DNA from: Coturnix japonica
Taxonomy: Eukaryota; Chordata; Aves; Galliformes; Phasianidae
Assembly: GCF_001577835.2 (NCBI RefSeq)
Contig: NC_029516.1
Coordinates: forward strand, 110,192,254 to 110,256,253
Length of the DNA stretch: 64,000 nt
Reading direction: 5' to 3'
Part shown: in pieces, positions 1 to 12,100 of the stretch
Numbering within the stretch: position 1 is the stretch's first letter
How the letters are laid out: each line of letters begins with the position of its first letter
The notes under the pieces: generated by a model
What the model saw: the letters and a program-made list of their open reading frames with translations, nothing else
Database searches by the model: none
What the model was told of the DNA's origin: nothing
Made by a program: the position numbers and the translations under genes

Positions 1-2450
1 AGGCATATTTCAAGCACCTGTCCTAAAGAGTGTCATGCTATGACTTGAGTAAGCTTTTTGTTTTCTTCTGAGCCCAATCTTCACATCTTTCCCATTCTTG
101 CTTATTCATAAAGCAGTAACCAATGCAAAAGACCAGAGTGCTTTATTAGAAGTCTGACATCCTGTTTTGCAAAAGCATGACTCACACGTAAAAAACTCTA
201 TCAAAGAAACAAATCATTTGGTAAACAGATAAGTGGTTCCCTCAGTTTCAGTGATGGGAACACTTCAAAAAAAACCTTCAAAAACTGATTGCCTTCTAGG
301 AGACTGTAACCTGGTCATGAGATTTCTATCTGACAGATAGCATCTAATCCAAATGGAAGATGACTGCATTCTTCCTTTGTTCTTTGCAAGTTCAGATGTG
401 TTCAAAACAGGAGGACCTAAATTACAATGTTGGGCAACTTCTCGTGTAGAAAAGAAAGGTGGCTGACATCCAAACAGCAGAGATGAAATTAGGGATACTG
501 TGTCACAACCACTTGTAAGATGATTTAGCCTGATATGCATAAGTCATTAATTTATCTTCGTCTTGATCTGTAACTGCTTGCAAAAACCAGCTTGACGTCA
601 ACCAGCATTATTTCCTAGAGCGACAAGGAGCAAGGGGCTGAGGAGTGAGAATACATTTGCTGAGGAATGGTACGTGATCAGCTAGCAACAGCAAAACGAG
701 ATGGCTGCACTTCAGCCTGTTCTTTTGAAACTCACAGCTCTGACAACCCAGAAGATCACACATCACACCACTAACAAGACAGCCTTGCTATAGATCTTGT
801 GTGTTTCTCATGTGATGATGGGTTGGTGTATGAACAGATACAACCTGGATGCTGAGATTTGGAAATTAGGCTTGGAAAATAGAAAAACTTGAATGGGTGA
901 AAATGATCATTCATGTTCTTCATTCCATCTGGCTCAGTGATGTCTTGGGAAGATTTTTGATTACACAGTTTTCCAATTCCACATTTCCACTGTTAAATTA
1001 TATGCAGAAAAATAGATGTGGCAAGGTCCTCCCTACTGCAGCAGTATGAGCTGTAAGGCAAGCTTCCTTAAGATCTTGCATGCTATCAGAGACACTGACG
1101 CACTGCTATGTCAAAGCAATGAGAGTACGTGAAGATGATGTAAATTGCTTCACATTCATGCACTACAGTTAAGAGCTACAGCAGCAGACCATAGAAGAAT
1201 CCTCTCCCCCTTGCCCTTCTTTCAGAGAAGACCTTATGAAATCCTGTGAATTCTGCTGCTTAAAGGGCCCTCGTCACTGGAATCACTGCTTTGTCTGCGT
1301 TATTTCACCCTATCATTTTTTTCTTCATCCACTTATTGTGCAAAATAGATGCTGGAAAATAGTGTATTTATCTGGTGAGGTTGGTAATACATGTATTGAT
1401 GTCTTAAAACCTCTCCTTACGCAGCTGTAAGAGTGCCTTACATATACAAATGCCTTAATTAGCTGGTTTTATTAGTCCTCTACAATAGCAGAGGTATTGG
1501 AAGTGTAGGAGGAATTTCTTTAAAAAGTTTTATGGAACTAAGGTTCCTTTGCAACATTAATGAAGAACTCTTAGACTGTTCCTGAAGATCTGATCTATAT
1601 TTCTTAAAACATTATTGGAAATACTACATAAGATACAAATGAAATGTTTTACTATTTATTTCATATATAGAGCATGGCAAGCTATGAAAAAACACACAAA
1701 TGGCACCTGAAATTCAGCCCATGGCATGCCATGTACTGTGGTTTCTCAGCTCTACACACCAGTAACTCACCTTGGTAGAACTGAGAAGCACATGAAAAGA
1801 CATCACACGTTCTCCAGCACCGGCTCGTTATCCTCTCTGACTCATACAAAGTGACACTTCAGGAGATAAAGTGCTTCTGAGTTGCGAATGTTCTTGTTTT
1901 GTCAAAAGAGCAAAGCTCACTTCTCTACTAATTTGTCCCAGCTTTATATTTTGATCTGCAAGTACATTAAAATAAACTAATTAAATGTGCATGGCCCAAA
2001 AGTTGGCAAAACTTTGACATTTAAGACACTTCTTTGTTGTTTGTGTTAAGCAGATTCCAGTCATTACAGCTGGAAAGGCTAATTTGATCTTCTTGGACTT
2101 CAGTTCTCCCCATGTTTAATGGCAATAGGACCAATGTGTATTTCAAGATTTCTGTTATGATAGATACACAATAAGACAGTGAAGTGCTCAAACAGTAGAA
2201 GCACAGCAACAAAGACAAGTGGAACAAACTGAAGAAACAATACAGAATGAGCATGTTTCCCCTTGTCTGTGATTCTCCTGCAAACACGGTTTTCTTGAGT
2301 TGTCCAAGCACTAACATGCCATTTCCAATTACTGACTGCTCTAAGGCAGCATTTATGTGACTAATGAACTTCAGATACATATCCAAGCTGAGATGGCTAA
2401 TGGAAGGTAAATCTCACTGGAAATGGATGGAGTGCAAATGTACCCAGCTG
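1..2450. other. intergenic, AT-rich, no gene seen
   Basis: I see no recognisable exon, RNA gene or repeat here. A 121-codon open frame on the minus strand (2021-2386) has no recognisable domain and no supporting splice or promoter context, so it is treated as chance. The stretch lies beyond the 3' end of MOSPD2. Confidence 0.6.
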
Positions 2451-2451
2451 C

Positions 2452-2610
2452 CACAGAATCACAGTGTCACAGAATTACAGAATTATCAAGGTTGGAAAAG
2501 ACCTAGAATATCATCCAGTCCAACCATCACCAATACTTCCCAGCTAAATCATATCCCTCAATACAACATCCAAACGTTTCTTGAACACTCCCATGGTCGG
2601 TGGGAGTCTG
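2452..2610 (-). mobile_element. CR1: CR1 LINE 3' fragment
   Basis: Read on the minus strand, this is the 3' end of a CR1 retrotransposon. It has the stretch corresponding to 'gagtgttcaagaaacgttt', then 'ttttccaaccttgataatt', and ends in imperfect 8-base tail repeats of the ATTCTGTG type. It is 5'-truncated to about 160 bases, as most bird CR1 copies are. It belongs to the same subfamily as the copies at 35168, 35989 and 39025. Confidence 0.88.
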
Positions 2611-2611
2611 C

Positions 2612-3690
2612 TCTTTTCCAAAGAGCAGACAAAATCAAGACACAGCTTTTTCCTTGACTACTTCACCTTTTTCTTTTTTGTGTAACACTTCTCAAGGTTT
2701 CTAAAAGGTGTACCTACCTAATGTAATGGAGAGAATTACATACACCTCCAGAGATGCTGTTGCAATTTCTCCTTGATTTGGGAGATGGGTAGTGGGTGCC
2801 CTGAAGGCTCTCAGACTGCACCAGATCCTCAAGTTCCCCATCCATACACCAGTACACGACAGCAGCACAGGTTGGAAGAAAATTACTTAGCACCTACTCC
2901 ACACTCAGCCAGGCATTCAGTGTGAAGGACTGTGACAATCACAGTGACTGCCAGAACAGCAGCATCTGGGATTACATACAGACTAGCACAAATGAACATT
3001 GCTTTTCTATGGTTTCCCACTGCTTTCCAGGCTAGACTGAGAACCCATGTTTTTACATCATGGCAGCATGTTAACCATCAATCTGTAAGTGTCAGTTGTA
3101 AAAGATTAATGAAGCACCTGTGGTGGCTGCCCAGACCTGCTTTTCCTTGCAGGAGTTTCTCAAATATAGCATACTAGAAAACAAAAGTGTAACAAATTCT
3201 GTTGATGCTTCCTTTCCACACCATTGTTGTCATCTGTATTTATTTAAACAATGCTTCTTGTTTCTGACAGTTTCCTTGGGGTTTGAATAACAGGTGTTCA
3301 GATACAGCTCCAAGCTGTCAAAAATGATACTGGCAATGATTTTAACAGATACAGGGCAGCGGAAATATAAGAAGTTTGCAGTTTTGAAACATTCAGCACC
3401 ACACAGGGTTTGCTAAACTGCATCACCGTTACCCAAACGGATAATCTTAATTCAGATCTCATCATAATCACAAAATGAGATGGTGGTCGTGATGAGACTG
3501 ATAGTGGAGACCTGGTTTTCTTGTGTCTGAAGCATCTATTTGCAAATTAAACTAAACTACATTGGATCTGAAACAAAATATATCTAAATTGCTTTTGTTC
3601 CCTCCTGGGCCCTAGAGTAAGGCAATACTTGCTCTAGGGAGGCTACTTCCATGGCCATGGAATATACCATGTGCCAGTGCTCCACTTTGC
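2612..3690. other. intergenic, nothing recognised
   Basis: No exon, RNA gene or repeat could be recognised in this AT-rich stretch between a CR1 copy and the tRNA-like SINE. Confidence 0.5.
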
Positions 3691-3878
3691 ATTCACAGTC
3701 ACAGTCTCACAGTCTCGTGCGGGTTGGAAGGGACCTTAGAGATCATTGAGTCCAACCCCCGGGATTCGAGCCTCTGTGTAGCAGAGCGGCACTTCTACCA
3801 CTTGCGCCACAGGGGAATCGAACCCGGGCCTCCGGTGTTGCAAAGTAGCGTTCCTACCACTGCGCCACCAGAGGCGCC
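3691..3878 (-). mobile_element. dimeric tRNA-like SINE with CR1-type 3' end
   Basis: Read on the minus strand, the element starts at 3878 with a tRNA-like unit. It has an A-box-like TGGCGCAGTGG, a middle part with CTTTGCA (compare the anticodon arm of tRNA-Ala TGC), and a perfect B-box GGTTCGATTCC. A second, shortened tRNA-like unit follows (TGGCGCAAGTGG ... TCGAATCCC) and aligns to the first, apart from a gap of about 7 bases before its B-box. Next comes a CR1-like 3' segment, GGTTGGACTCAATGATC ... CCCTTCCAACC, containing the GGTTGGA/TCCAACC hairpin arms, and then GACTGTGA-type tail repeats. This is the structure of a pol III SINE mobilised by CR1 reverse transcriptase. The parent tRNA (Ala) is inferred. 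No clear target-site duplication is visible. Confidence 0.8.
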
Positions 3879-4660
3879 AAATTCCTGGCAGTCGAAATGA
3901 AATTGATAAGATGGGCAGAACCTTTACCATTTTTCTCCTAATGCAGGAATGCTAGTTTACTGTTTTGGCTATTTCATAGCATACAGGAATATACAGGAAC
4001 ATACATAAGTACTGGAATAACAGGAGTAGGTGTAACAAGTTTTTTTTACTTAGCTATACAGCAGAAAGTACCCATGACACTATCAGTTGCTTCTGGTAAG
4101 ATCTAACAAAGTCTTTTGCTCCACAATAAAATAAGCTTGCACAGACACGTAATTATTTCAGGAGGAAGGTCTGAACAAGACGAAAGAAAAGATGTACAGC
4201 GACATAATGCTTTTGAAAAACATTTCAAGGAACTCACTGCTTTCCTGCTGGTTGAATCAAGTGCTGGCATATCTCACGGACTCATCAAGATGAACAAAAT
4301 GCATAATTTACCATCCATCTAAGAAGGTATTTTTAGCAAGAGGCAAAATCTACAAAAATGTTTTGTGAAGAAAAACCCAAGTGGTGGTAAAATAATGAAT
4401 ACATTCTACTGTGGACCTAAGGAAATAAAAGATAAATAAAGAGAAGATAAAGGCATTTTTTTTTTCATATTCAAGTTTTCCTAAATTTCCACCAACGCTA
4501 GTACAGGGCTAATACACCTGATAGGATGAGAAAACAGGAAAGAGGAAGTATTACTAACAAATCAGAAGACACTGAATTGGCACAAGGAAGAATTACTACT
4601 ACTGCTACTGCTATTCTTTGGACTGTGCTACGACTGGAGTTTGTTCTTGGATGTATGAGG
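3879..4660. other. intergenic, nothing recognised
   Basis: AT-rich sequence with short A/T runs and a small ACT-rich patch near 4593-4612. No gene or repeat family is recognised. Confidence 0.5.
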
Positions 4661-5118
4661 TCATAGAATCACAGAAGGGCCTGAGTTGAAAGGAACCACA
4701 ATGATTATCTGGTTTCAACCCTCCTGCTATGTGCAGGGTCATCAACCACCAGACCAGGCTGTCCAGAGCCACATCCAGCCTGGCCTTGAATGCCTCCAGG
4801 GATGGGGCATCCACAACCTCCTTGGGCAACCTGTTCCAGTGCATCACCACTTTGAGTGAAAAACTTCCTCCTCATATCTAACCTAAACCTCCTCTGTCTC
4901 AGTTTAAAACTATTCTCACTTGTCCTATAACTATCCACCCTTGTAAACAGCCTTTCCCCCTCCTGTTCATATGCTCTGTTCACGTACTAGAATGCCGCAG
5001 TGAGGTCTCCCAGGCCTTTCTTCAAGCAAAACAAGCCCAGTTCCCTCAACTTTCCTCACAGGAGAGGTGCTCCAGCCCTCTGATCATCTTAGTGGCCCTC
5101 CTCTGCACATTGCCAGTC
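4661..5118 (-). mobile_element. CR1: CR1 LINE fragment with ORF2 end and 3' UTR
   Basis: This minus-strand CR1 copy of about 460 bases is of the type common in chicken. The translated part gives the end of CR1 ORF2, including [20 protein letters not shown], a hallmark of the last residues of the reverse-transcriptase protein. The 3' UTR and a tail at 4661 (reads TTCTATGA on the minus strand) follow. The copy is 5'-truncated, and its reading frame is disturbed between the two ORF2 pieces, so it is inactive. Confidence 0.92.
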
Positions 5119-5299
5119 TCACTAGAAAGGAAGTTCAATAATACTTCCTCTCAGTTCTGAGTAAAATGTCAATTCACGTGACTGCTGAACACTCTATAAC
5201 TTCAGTATTGTCAGTAGTTCTATCACACTGGAGGCGATGGGCCATTACCATACTGACCTCTCATTCATGTTAAGCACCCGTAGACTAAAAAGAGAATCA

Positions 5300-7292
5300 A
5301 AACCTAAGAAGATGTAGCTATTTTTAAAAGACTAAACATTAAAGACTGTGTATTTCCTCAAATTTATTTTGTAATTGTATTTTTCTGGAACATATTAAAA
5401 TAGAAAAAAATGCTCATCTGATTCATCGTACAAAGAAAATACCAACATAGTAATAAAATACAGAAAATATTTATGAAAGCACCGAAACATTAAAATATTC
5501 ATATTGGCAAAGGCTGTAAGAATATATTTCTCACAATTTTACAGTAAAGTGCTATTCAATCCACTCAAATCAAGGAATCAGCATTTTAATAGCATGGTTA
5601 GTAGTTATTATCTGAAAGTTATCAATCACTTTGTTACTCTTCTCAACAACACAACAATTCATTCTGCTGGAAGCAAAGCATCTGAATTTTGTGCTGTGAA
5701 AATAACTTAAAACATTCAGTGGTTAGCAGTGAACAATGTAACCTGTGAATTCATTCAGAAAAAAAGGAAGTCGAGAAGGAAAATGTACAGAAATCGGATA
5801 AATGAAAAATGAAGAAACGCAGACCATGGTAAAATAAGGTATAAATTAAGAAAGGACAGAAGACCAGGCACCAAGCAATTCTGACAATTTGCCTTTAACA
5901 CAGTAGTTTTTAGCAATCGCTTTGAGCCATTCCTGCTTCTTTAGTTGATCACTTTATTAATGCATTTTCTAACCTGCCCTTTTCTATTCCCTACAAATGA
6001 TACTATAACTACAACACATCAGAGAGATACCATCACCAAAGAGACAGAAGCAGATTATGACCTTTGCTTTTCCCCAGTAATCTCTTATTATCTACTGAAG
6101 CCAATGAACCAAAGCTAAATCTATTTATTACAAAGCTAACTTGTAGCAAAAATTAATTCCAGTAAACAAATTAGACATCATCTACAGTTATAAAATTAAT
6201 TTTTTGAAAGATACCATCAGTCTCCTTTAAGGTGTTTAGCATTTTAATGTACATATTTACAGCCATGAATACAAAGAATTCTTGTTAGAATAAAGTAATG
6301 CTAGCTTCATACACCATTCTTACAATACTTTAAGAGAAATGGTAGAAATAACACTTCCATATTGCCTTCGGCAATACCTAATCTTCCTGGCTTGACTTTT
6401 TTTTCATAAATTCATTTGTGATTTAAGCATATTGCACATCTCAGAGTAAGTCCTTACACTATTCGTTAGTCCTTTTAGGAACCATAACTTGGTCATCAAA
6501 AGCCAACTATCACACTCCTGCAATTTCACTAAGAGCTGTTTCCAAAAATTAGCCATGAAAATAATACATAGGGAGGGAATGGGAACTGTATGTCAGCATG
6601 GCTATTATTTCATTACTATTTTTGGAATCGAGCCATAATTATTTTGCTGGTCAATATGGCTATGTGCACAGTATTTGGAAGAAAACTTTTACAGTATGTT
6701 TGCCTTCAGGAAAAGGAAAGAAAATAGAATTTAATTAAAGAAAGTAATAGCCCTGAAGTACCAAAATAATTAATAACAAATATCTTCCTTTATACCAGAC
6801 TGTACATAGATTATACAAGAAGTCTGCTTGCAGTACATAATTTCTGTAAATTTTCCTGAAAGAACATGTGAAACTTTACAATACATCAAGCAGACTGCTT
6901 ACACCTTCTGTGAGAGTAATTTTGAATGGAGGAATGAATATGATGGAAATAAATGAAATACTGTATGTAAAGTATTTGAGTAGAGGAAAAAAGCAACTGA
7001 AGTTTTAAATTATGTTGTTGTATTTGGTTTTCTTCTTCCAGTTCAGTTGTATTTATTAAGTTGTAGAGTGGAAATAACTCCCAGCTCTATCATCTCCTTC
7101 ACGCGCTGTTCCAAGCGTCAACCTTCAGTAACTTCCTTTGCTGGCCATTCACTTCACTGTTCAGCAAACTCATCCACAATTGTGGATCCACAAACCTCAT
7201 ATTGGCAGTTCCAGAATCTGAGCGTAGTACAGCAATCATTTCCACTCCAGACAACCATGATAGGCAGCATCTTTAGCGCAAAATGGTTCTTT
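5300..7292 (-). other. MOSPD2: presumed MOSPD2 3' UTR and flank
   Basis: This AT-rich DNA follows the MOSPD2 stop codon on the minus strand and holds no other recognisable feature. Minus-strand AATAAA hexamers (TTTATT on the plus strand) lie at 7052-7057, 6124-6129, 5953-5958 and 5363-5368. Any could be the poly(A) signal, and the sequence alone does not decide which. The far end of the UTR is therefore unknown. Confidence 0.4.
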
Positions 7293-7439
7293 TTAGCTTC
7301 TCTGGCTGTATGCCAGGTAGAAGCAGAAGGCAACAATAGTAACTGATAATGATGATAAAACAACTGACAACTGCTGGAACCAAAGGCAGCGATCAATCTG
7401 CTCTTGAAGTCTTTTATTAATTTGCAGTAAATGAGTTAG
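7293..7439 (-). CDS. MOSPD2: MOSPD2 last coding exon (membrane anchor)
   Basis: It encodes [20 protein letters not shown] and then [20 protein letters not shown], ending YLAYSQRS and TAA at 7293-7295. The heptad-like leucines and the hydrophobic run fit the coiled coil and C-terminal ER anchor of human MOSPD2 (ends FFYLLYS). The bird protein has three extra polar residues (QRS) after the anchor. Confidence 0.93.
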   Translation of the reverse strand, partial: LTHLLQINKRLQEQIDRCLWFQQLSVVLSSLSVTIVAFCFYLAYSQRS

Positions 7440-9146
7440 CTGAAAATAGAAAACATTTCAATAATTTTAAATTACCACCTATGAAAGCACTTGCTAATGT
7501 AGAGCTATTTAGCCACAAAACTTTAAGTACATTAAAAGCACAGCTTCTCTTAGTGATACTTTTTCTATCACTACATACTTCAAGAGTCTGTTCCACTAAA
7601 GAAGCTTAGAACTTTGCAGGTTATGGATAATTTATATTGCCTGTACTAAGCAGGCGACATCTCCAGAGCAGGAAGCAATAGACTCTGCTGAGTCCTGTTC
7701 ACATTTGAGATGCATCATAAAACAAGACCAATGAATAAAGTGCACTAGAAGCACATCTTATTGAACTGTTAGCACTCAATAAAGTAAAATAATTCAATTA
7801 CAGTCAATGATTGAGTTACTTTTGAGCTCTAAGCTTTTCAAGCAGTCTAATTTATGAAGTATCAAGGACATTTAGTACAAAACAAATCTTTTTATCATAC
7901 TTTATATGCTTGCTCATGATTTAGCACAAAGAAATACACTATTACCTGCATATGTAAATCTTCATTGGTTTTTGCTGGAATATTGAGTGCATTTTCTTTT
8001 AACGTCAGAGTAGAAGGCTTACTGCTTTCTAGGACATGACACCTGAGCCTGTTTGAATGATAAAAAAAAAACATGCGCAGCAAAAATCAACAATTAAAAT
8101 TGAACAGGGAAAGAAAACTGCCCAAATAACTGTTATTTAGATATGCTTTGTCATTTATTAATTTTATAAATTACTATTGTAGTGATAGTCTGAAAAAGTT
8201 TCATCAATTATATTTTGACAGCTTTTGATATAAAGACAGATCAAAATGATCTGTAAGCAGAGATAAAATATACCTTCATCATTTGAAATCTGTAATACAG
8301 GATTTACTCAACCAAATCCTTAGTACCTGAAATGCAGTGAAGTGCTAACAGCAAACAAAATCTAAAGGTTTAAACCTTTAGTAACCTTATTTTTCAAGTC
8401 CTCCAACTTTCTCACAGTTGAATATGTGCAGGAACAGAGTTTCAAGCCACTATTAGAGGTAGTGGAATTCTACAAAATTTGTAAGATACAACAGAATATC
8501 CTCTGGTAAAATAAATACTTTTCCTAGAGATGTACTACTAGAAAATACTAGATGCGAACAAACATAAGAAAGTTAAAACAGGTATATCTGAAATAGTGTG
8601 TTGGGGTATGTATCTTTGTAGGGCTATTTTTCCATCATTATATAAGGAAAACACATGGATTCACATGGAATGAGTTTTACAGAGCTTCTGTACAATTATT
8701 TTTTTTCTAGCAAGTAGAGAGTACTTTCTAATAATTCCTAGTATACACTTTTTGCATTGGTAATTCTCTCCTTGCTAGTGTAAAACGAGGGTGTCATTAA
8801 AAAAAAGGGATAAATAAACTTCATTTAAATCTTTGAGTATACACAGGTATATACAAGTATATACGAGGGTGGGCAGTGATAGGACAAGGGAGAATGGTTT
8901 TAAACTAGGTCAAAGGAGGTATAGGTTAGATATGAGGAGGACATTTTTCACACAGAGGGTGGTGACACACTGGAACAGGTTGCCCAAGGAGGTTGTGGAT
9001 GCCCCATCCCCGGAGGCACTCAAGGCCAGGCTGGATGTGGCTCTGGGCAGCCCGATCTGGTGATTAGTGACCCTGCACATCGCAGTGAGGTTGAAACTAA
9101 GTGATCTTTGAGGTCCTTTTCAACCCAGGCCATTCTGTGATTCTAT

Positions 9147-9181
<35 letters not shown>

Positions 9182-12100
9182 GTACCTATACATGTATACA
9201 CACACACACGCACATAAATACACTGCACAGGTGCATTTTCACATCTATTTATATTTTTTCTGTTTAACCCTTAAGCTGTACAATAAAGCTACAATAAAAA
9301 GAAAAGCACGCACAGACTACCATGCATGGTGTTTACATAAAATATTAAAAATCTCATCATTTAAAACAGCGAGAAAGCCAATGGTAACATACTTCAGTCA
9401 GCAAGCACACAACTGAGTTTGGAGAATCCTTTACTGACTATGATAATGCAAGTGCTATAAATCAGATAAATTACAATGGCTAAAAAAAATATCAGCAGAA
9501 AGCCCTATACTTACCTATGTTCCATCACCTTGGTTCTAGGGACTTCTTTCCAAAACTGAGCCAGTTCTGGGACACCAGATCCAGAAGACTGGTCCATTTC
9601 TGCTGCCATTATAAGGAAACGATCCTGCAGAGAAGCTGAAAAACCTGCCCTCAAAGAAAAAAAGTCAAAAGAAAAAGAAAAAATAAAAGGGAAGTGCTTG
9701 GGTAAAATATTACTATTACAAAGCACATGGAGCACTTTTGAGCACAAGTGTTTTAAAACGAGAACTTGCGCAGAACACTAAAGACTGACTTACTGGAACT
9801 AAAAATGATACAATCATGAATCATGAACAATAAGGGTTCAATTTACTTGAACCCTTATGCTCAACAATTTTAATTACCATTTTTTTCTAAATTTCTTCAG
9901 TTTCTTTTTAACAGAATTAGTTTCATCTGAGCAATTCAATGGTAACCCACAACTCTTTAAGGAATGTATTTTTTTACTTCAAGAAATAGACTCAGTTGCA
10001 GACAACACCTGTTTATGCCTATGTGGAGTAGTAAATCAACACGTGCAGCTACTCAAATGCTGCATGACAAACATGTTCACTTACAAATAGTAATACTGTC
10101 ATACAGCAGTTAAGCAGACACTGGTTTCACTCAGCCTTTCTACCTGCGAATGTTTGTAACCAGTCAGCCTTGATGTTATCATCCAGGTTTTCTAAAAAAT
10201 TTTGCATAAGATTTTACTTACCACCATGAAGAGAGACTATTATGTCTAACGACGTGCCAGGTTCACAGCTGCTGTTACTGGGTTTAACTCTGTATTTTTC
10301 AGGAGCAGTTGTCCTTACCTAAATTAAAAAAAAAATAATAAGCAGGTATACAGTACATACATAGATGATGACCATTCATAATCTAACTCTGCAATGACTA
10401 ATAATACAGAAATCCTTGAATACTGATTAAGACAGAGTGATGCATATCTTTAAAATACCTTACCCTACAGGAATAATCACAATCACACAATTCACAGGAA
10501 TAATCACAGTCACACATCCTACAGGAATAATCACACTATTTCATTTTTTTCCTCTCAACCACTTTCAAATGGAACACCTGACAAAATTCTTGAGAGTATG
10601 GAAACTTTAGTTACTCGTGTATGAAGAGCACATAAAACACATGTTGGAAAACCAAACCAGGATGCAAGTCAAATCAGTATTTTTGAAGCAAACATAACTC
10701 CATTCATTCCTTTGATAGTGACATTTGCAGATTGAGCTGCATCATTATGGAGAGTTACTAACTTATTCCCAGCCAAGATTTTAAAAGGCAAAAAGTTCTA
10801 AGGACATTCATCTCCAAAGCTCAGTACTTTCTTGTAGGTTATAATTAAGCACTATACTGTCACCAAAGAACTAACCATCCCTAAAGCTCTTTTTCAGCCA
10901 ACGCCCCAAAGATTTGTATTACTGATTGTCTTAGGGGGTGACACACCACAGGGACAAATTCAGACAAAATATCTGCTTCAAACACGCCAACAGTGTTAAG
11001 AAAAATAAAACCCTTGAAAAGAAACGTAACAGCATTTCTTCCTCCTTATCAAAACTATGTAGAAGAAGTTAAACATTTAATAAAGTAAACCAGATCGTGC
11101 TTAATATATTTACCTTAAAAGCTACTACATTTTTAGTGACGTTTGTCAGAACTATCAAACACTTTTTCTCTCCAGTTTCTTTGGATCCAAAATATAGTTC
11201 TTCCGCAGGACTAGTAAGAAAATATGGAAGGGTTGGTTTATTCAAATTATCTTTATTACACATGATATAAAAAAACACCTCATCACTTCCACAGGTAAAT
11301 AAAATACATTCAACCTTTCAGCTAGTTGCTATAAACAACTTTGCATTAAAAAAATGTGAAAAAAGAAATTTTGTACTGAAGCTTACAGTTGACTCATGAC
11401 CACAAATGGACCCAGCTACATCAGTTAAATTGAGTACTGCCCTTGGATTCTTCTACCTGAATGAGCATGACCACTGGCAGAAGCATGGAGAGACAGCAGA
11501 TATGTACAGTCCCTTCAGCCACCGCATTTTATAATGGTATGTTAAGGGGAAACTTAATCAGTTTCAGTTCTATTATGAAAGGCCATAAGCTGTTACAGAG
11601 AGGGAGCAAGTTCCACCTCATAGGTAAGTCTGCCCTTGTTAATGGCTGTGGTGCACACATAAGAGGAGTAGGCATTTATCTGTAAGTGGCAAACATTAAA
11701 ATTGCTACTGCTAAATTCATTTGTGCTTATGAGTCAGTCTTTACATACTTCTGGAGATGTGTAAATAAACCTAAGGTTTTGCTTATTTGAATATCTTGTG
11801 CAATTAAGAGTCATGCATAAAAACTTTTAAAACCACATCTAACTACTTCAATTCATTTTGGATTATGTATTCAAATGAAAACTGCGAGGCTTAAAGTAGG
11901 GCATGCTCATTTACAAGTTGAGAGGAAATTCAAGTAACGTAACAATGAAAAACTGCTTCCTCCAAATATGCAGCATAAGGACTATGCAAAGAACTCCTGC
12001 GGCCTGTAGTAACATGGAACTGGGTATTCTTTTTCAAAAATGACTTACGTCTGCTTCCTTCTGCCCTTTGTCTCTTTCTAGAATACTAGTTTCACGTTTG

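Noticed and set aside
2021-2386. 121-codon minus-strand open frame
   Set aside because: It has a hydrophobic stretch but no recognisable family, promoter or splice support, and lies in featureless intergenic DNA.
3770-3878. A functional tRNA gene on the minus strand
   Set aside because: Boxes A and B are present, but the units do not form a proper acceptor stem, are tandem, and run into a CR1 tail. A SINE explains them better.
3736-3930. 64-codon minus-strand frame with Trp/Arg-rich protein
   Set aside because: It is the translation of the tRNA-like SINE and its flank, not a gene.
7047-7346. 99-codon plus-strand frame
   Set aside because: It is the antisense of the last MOSPD2 exon and its 3' UTR.
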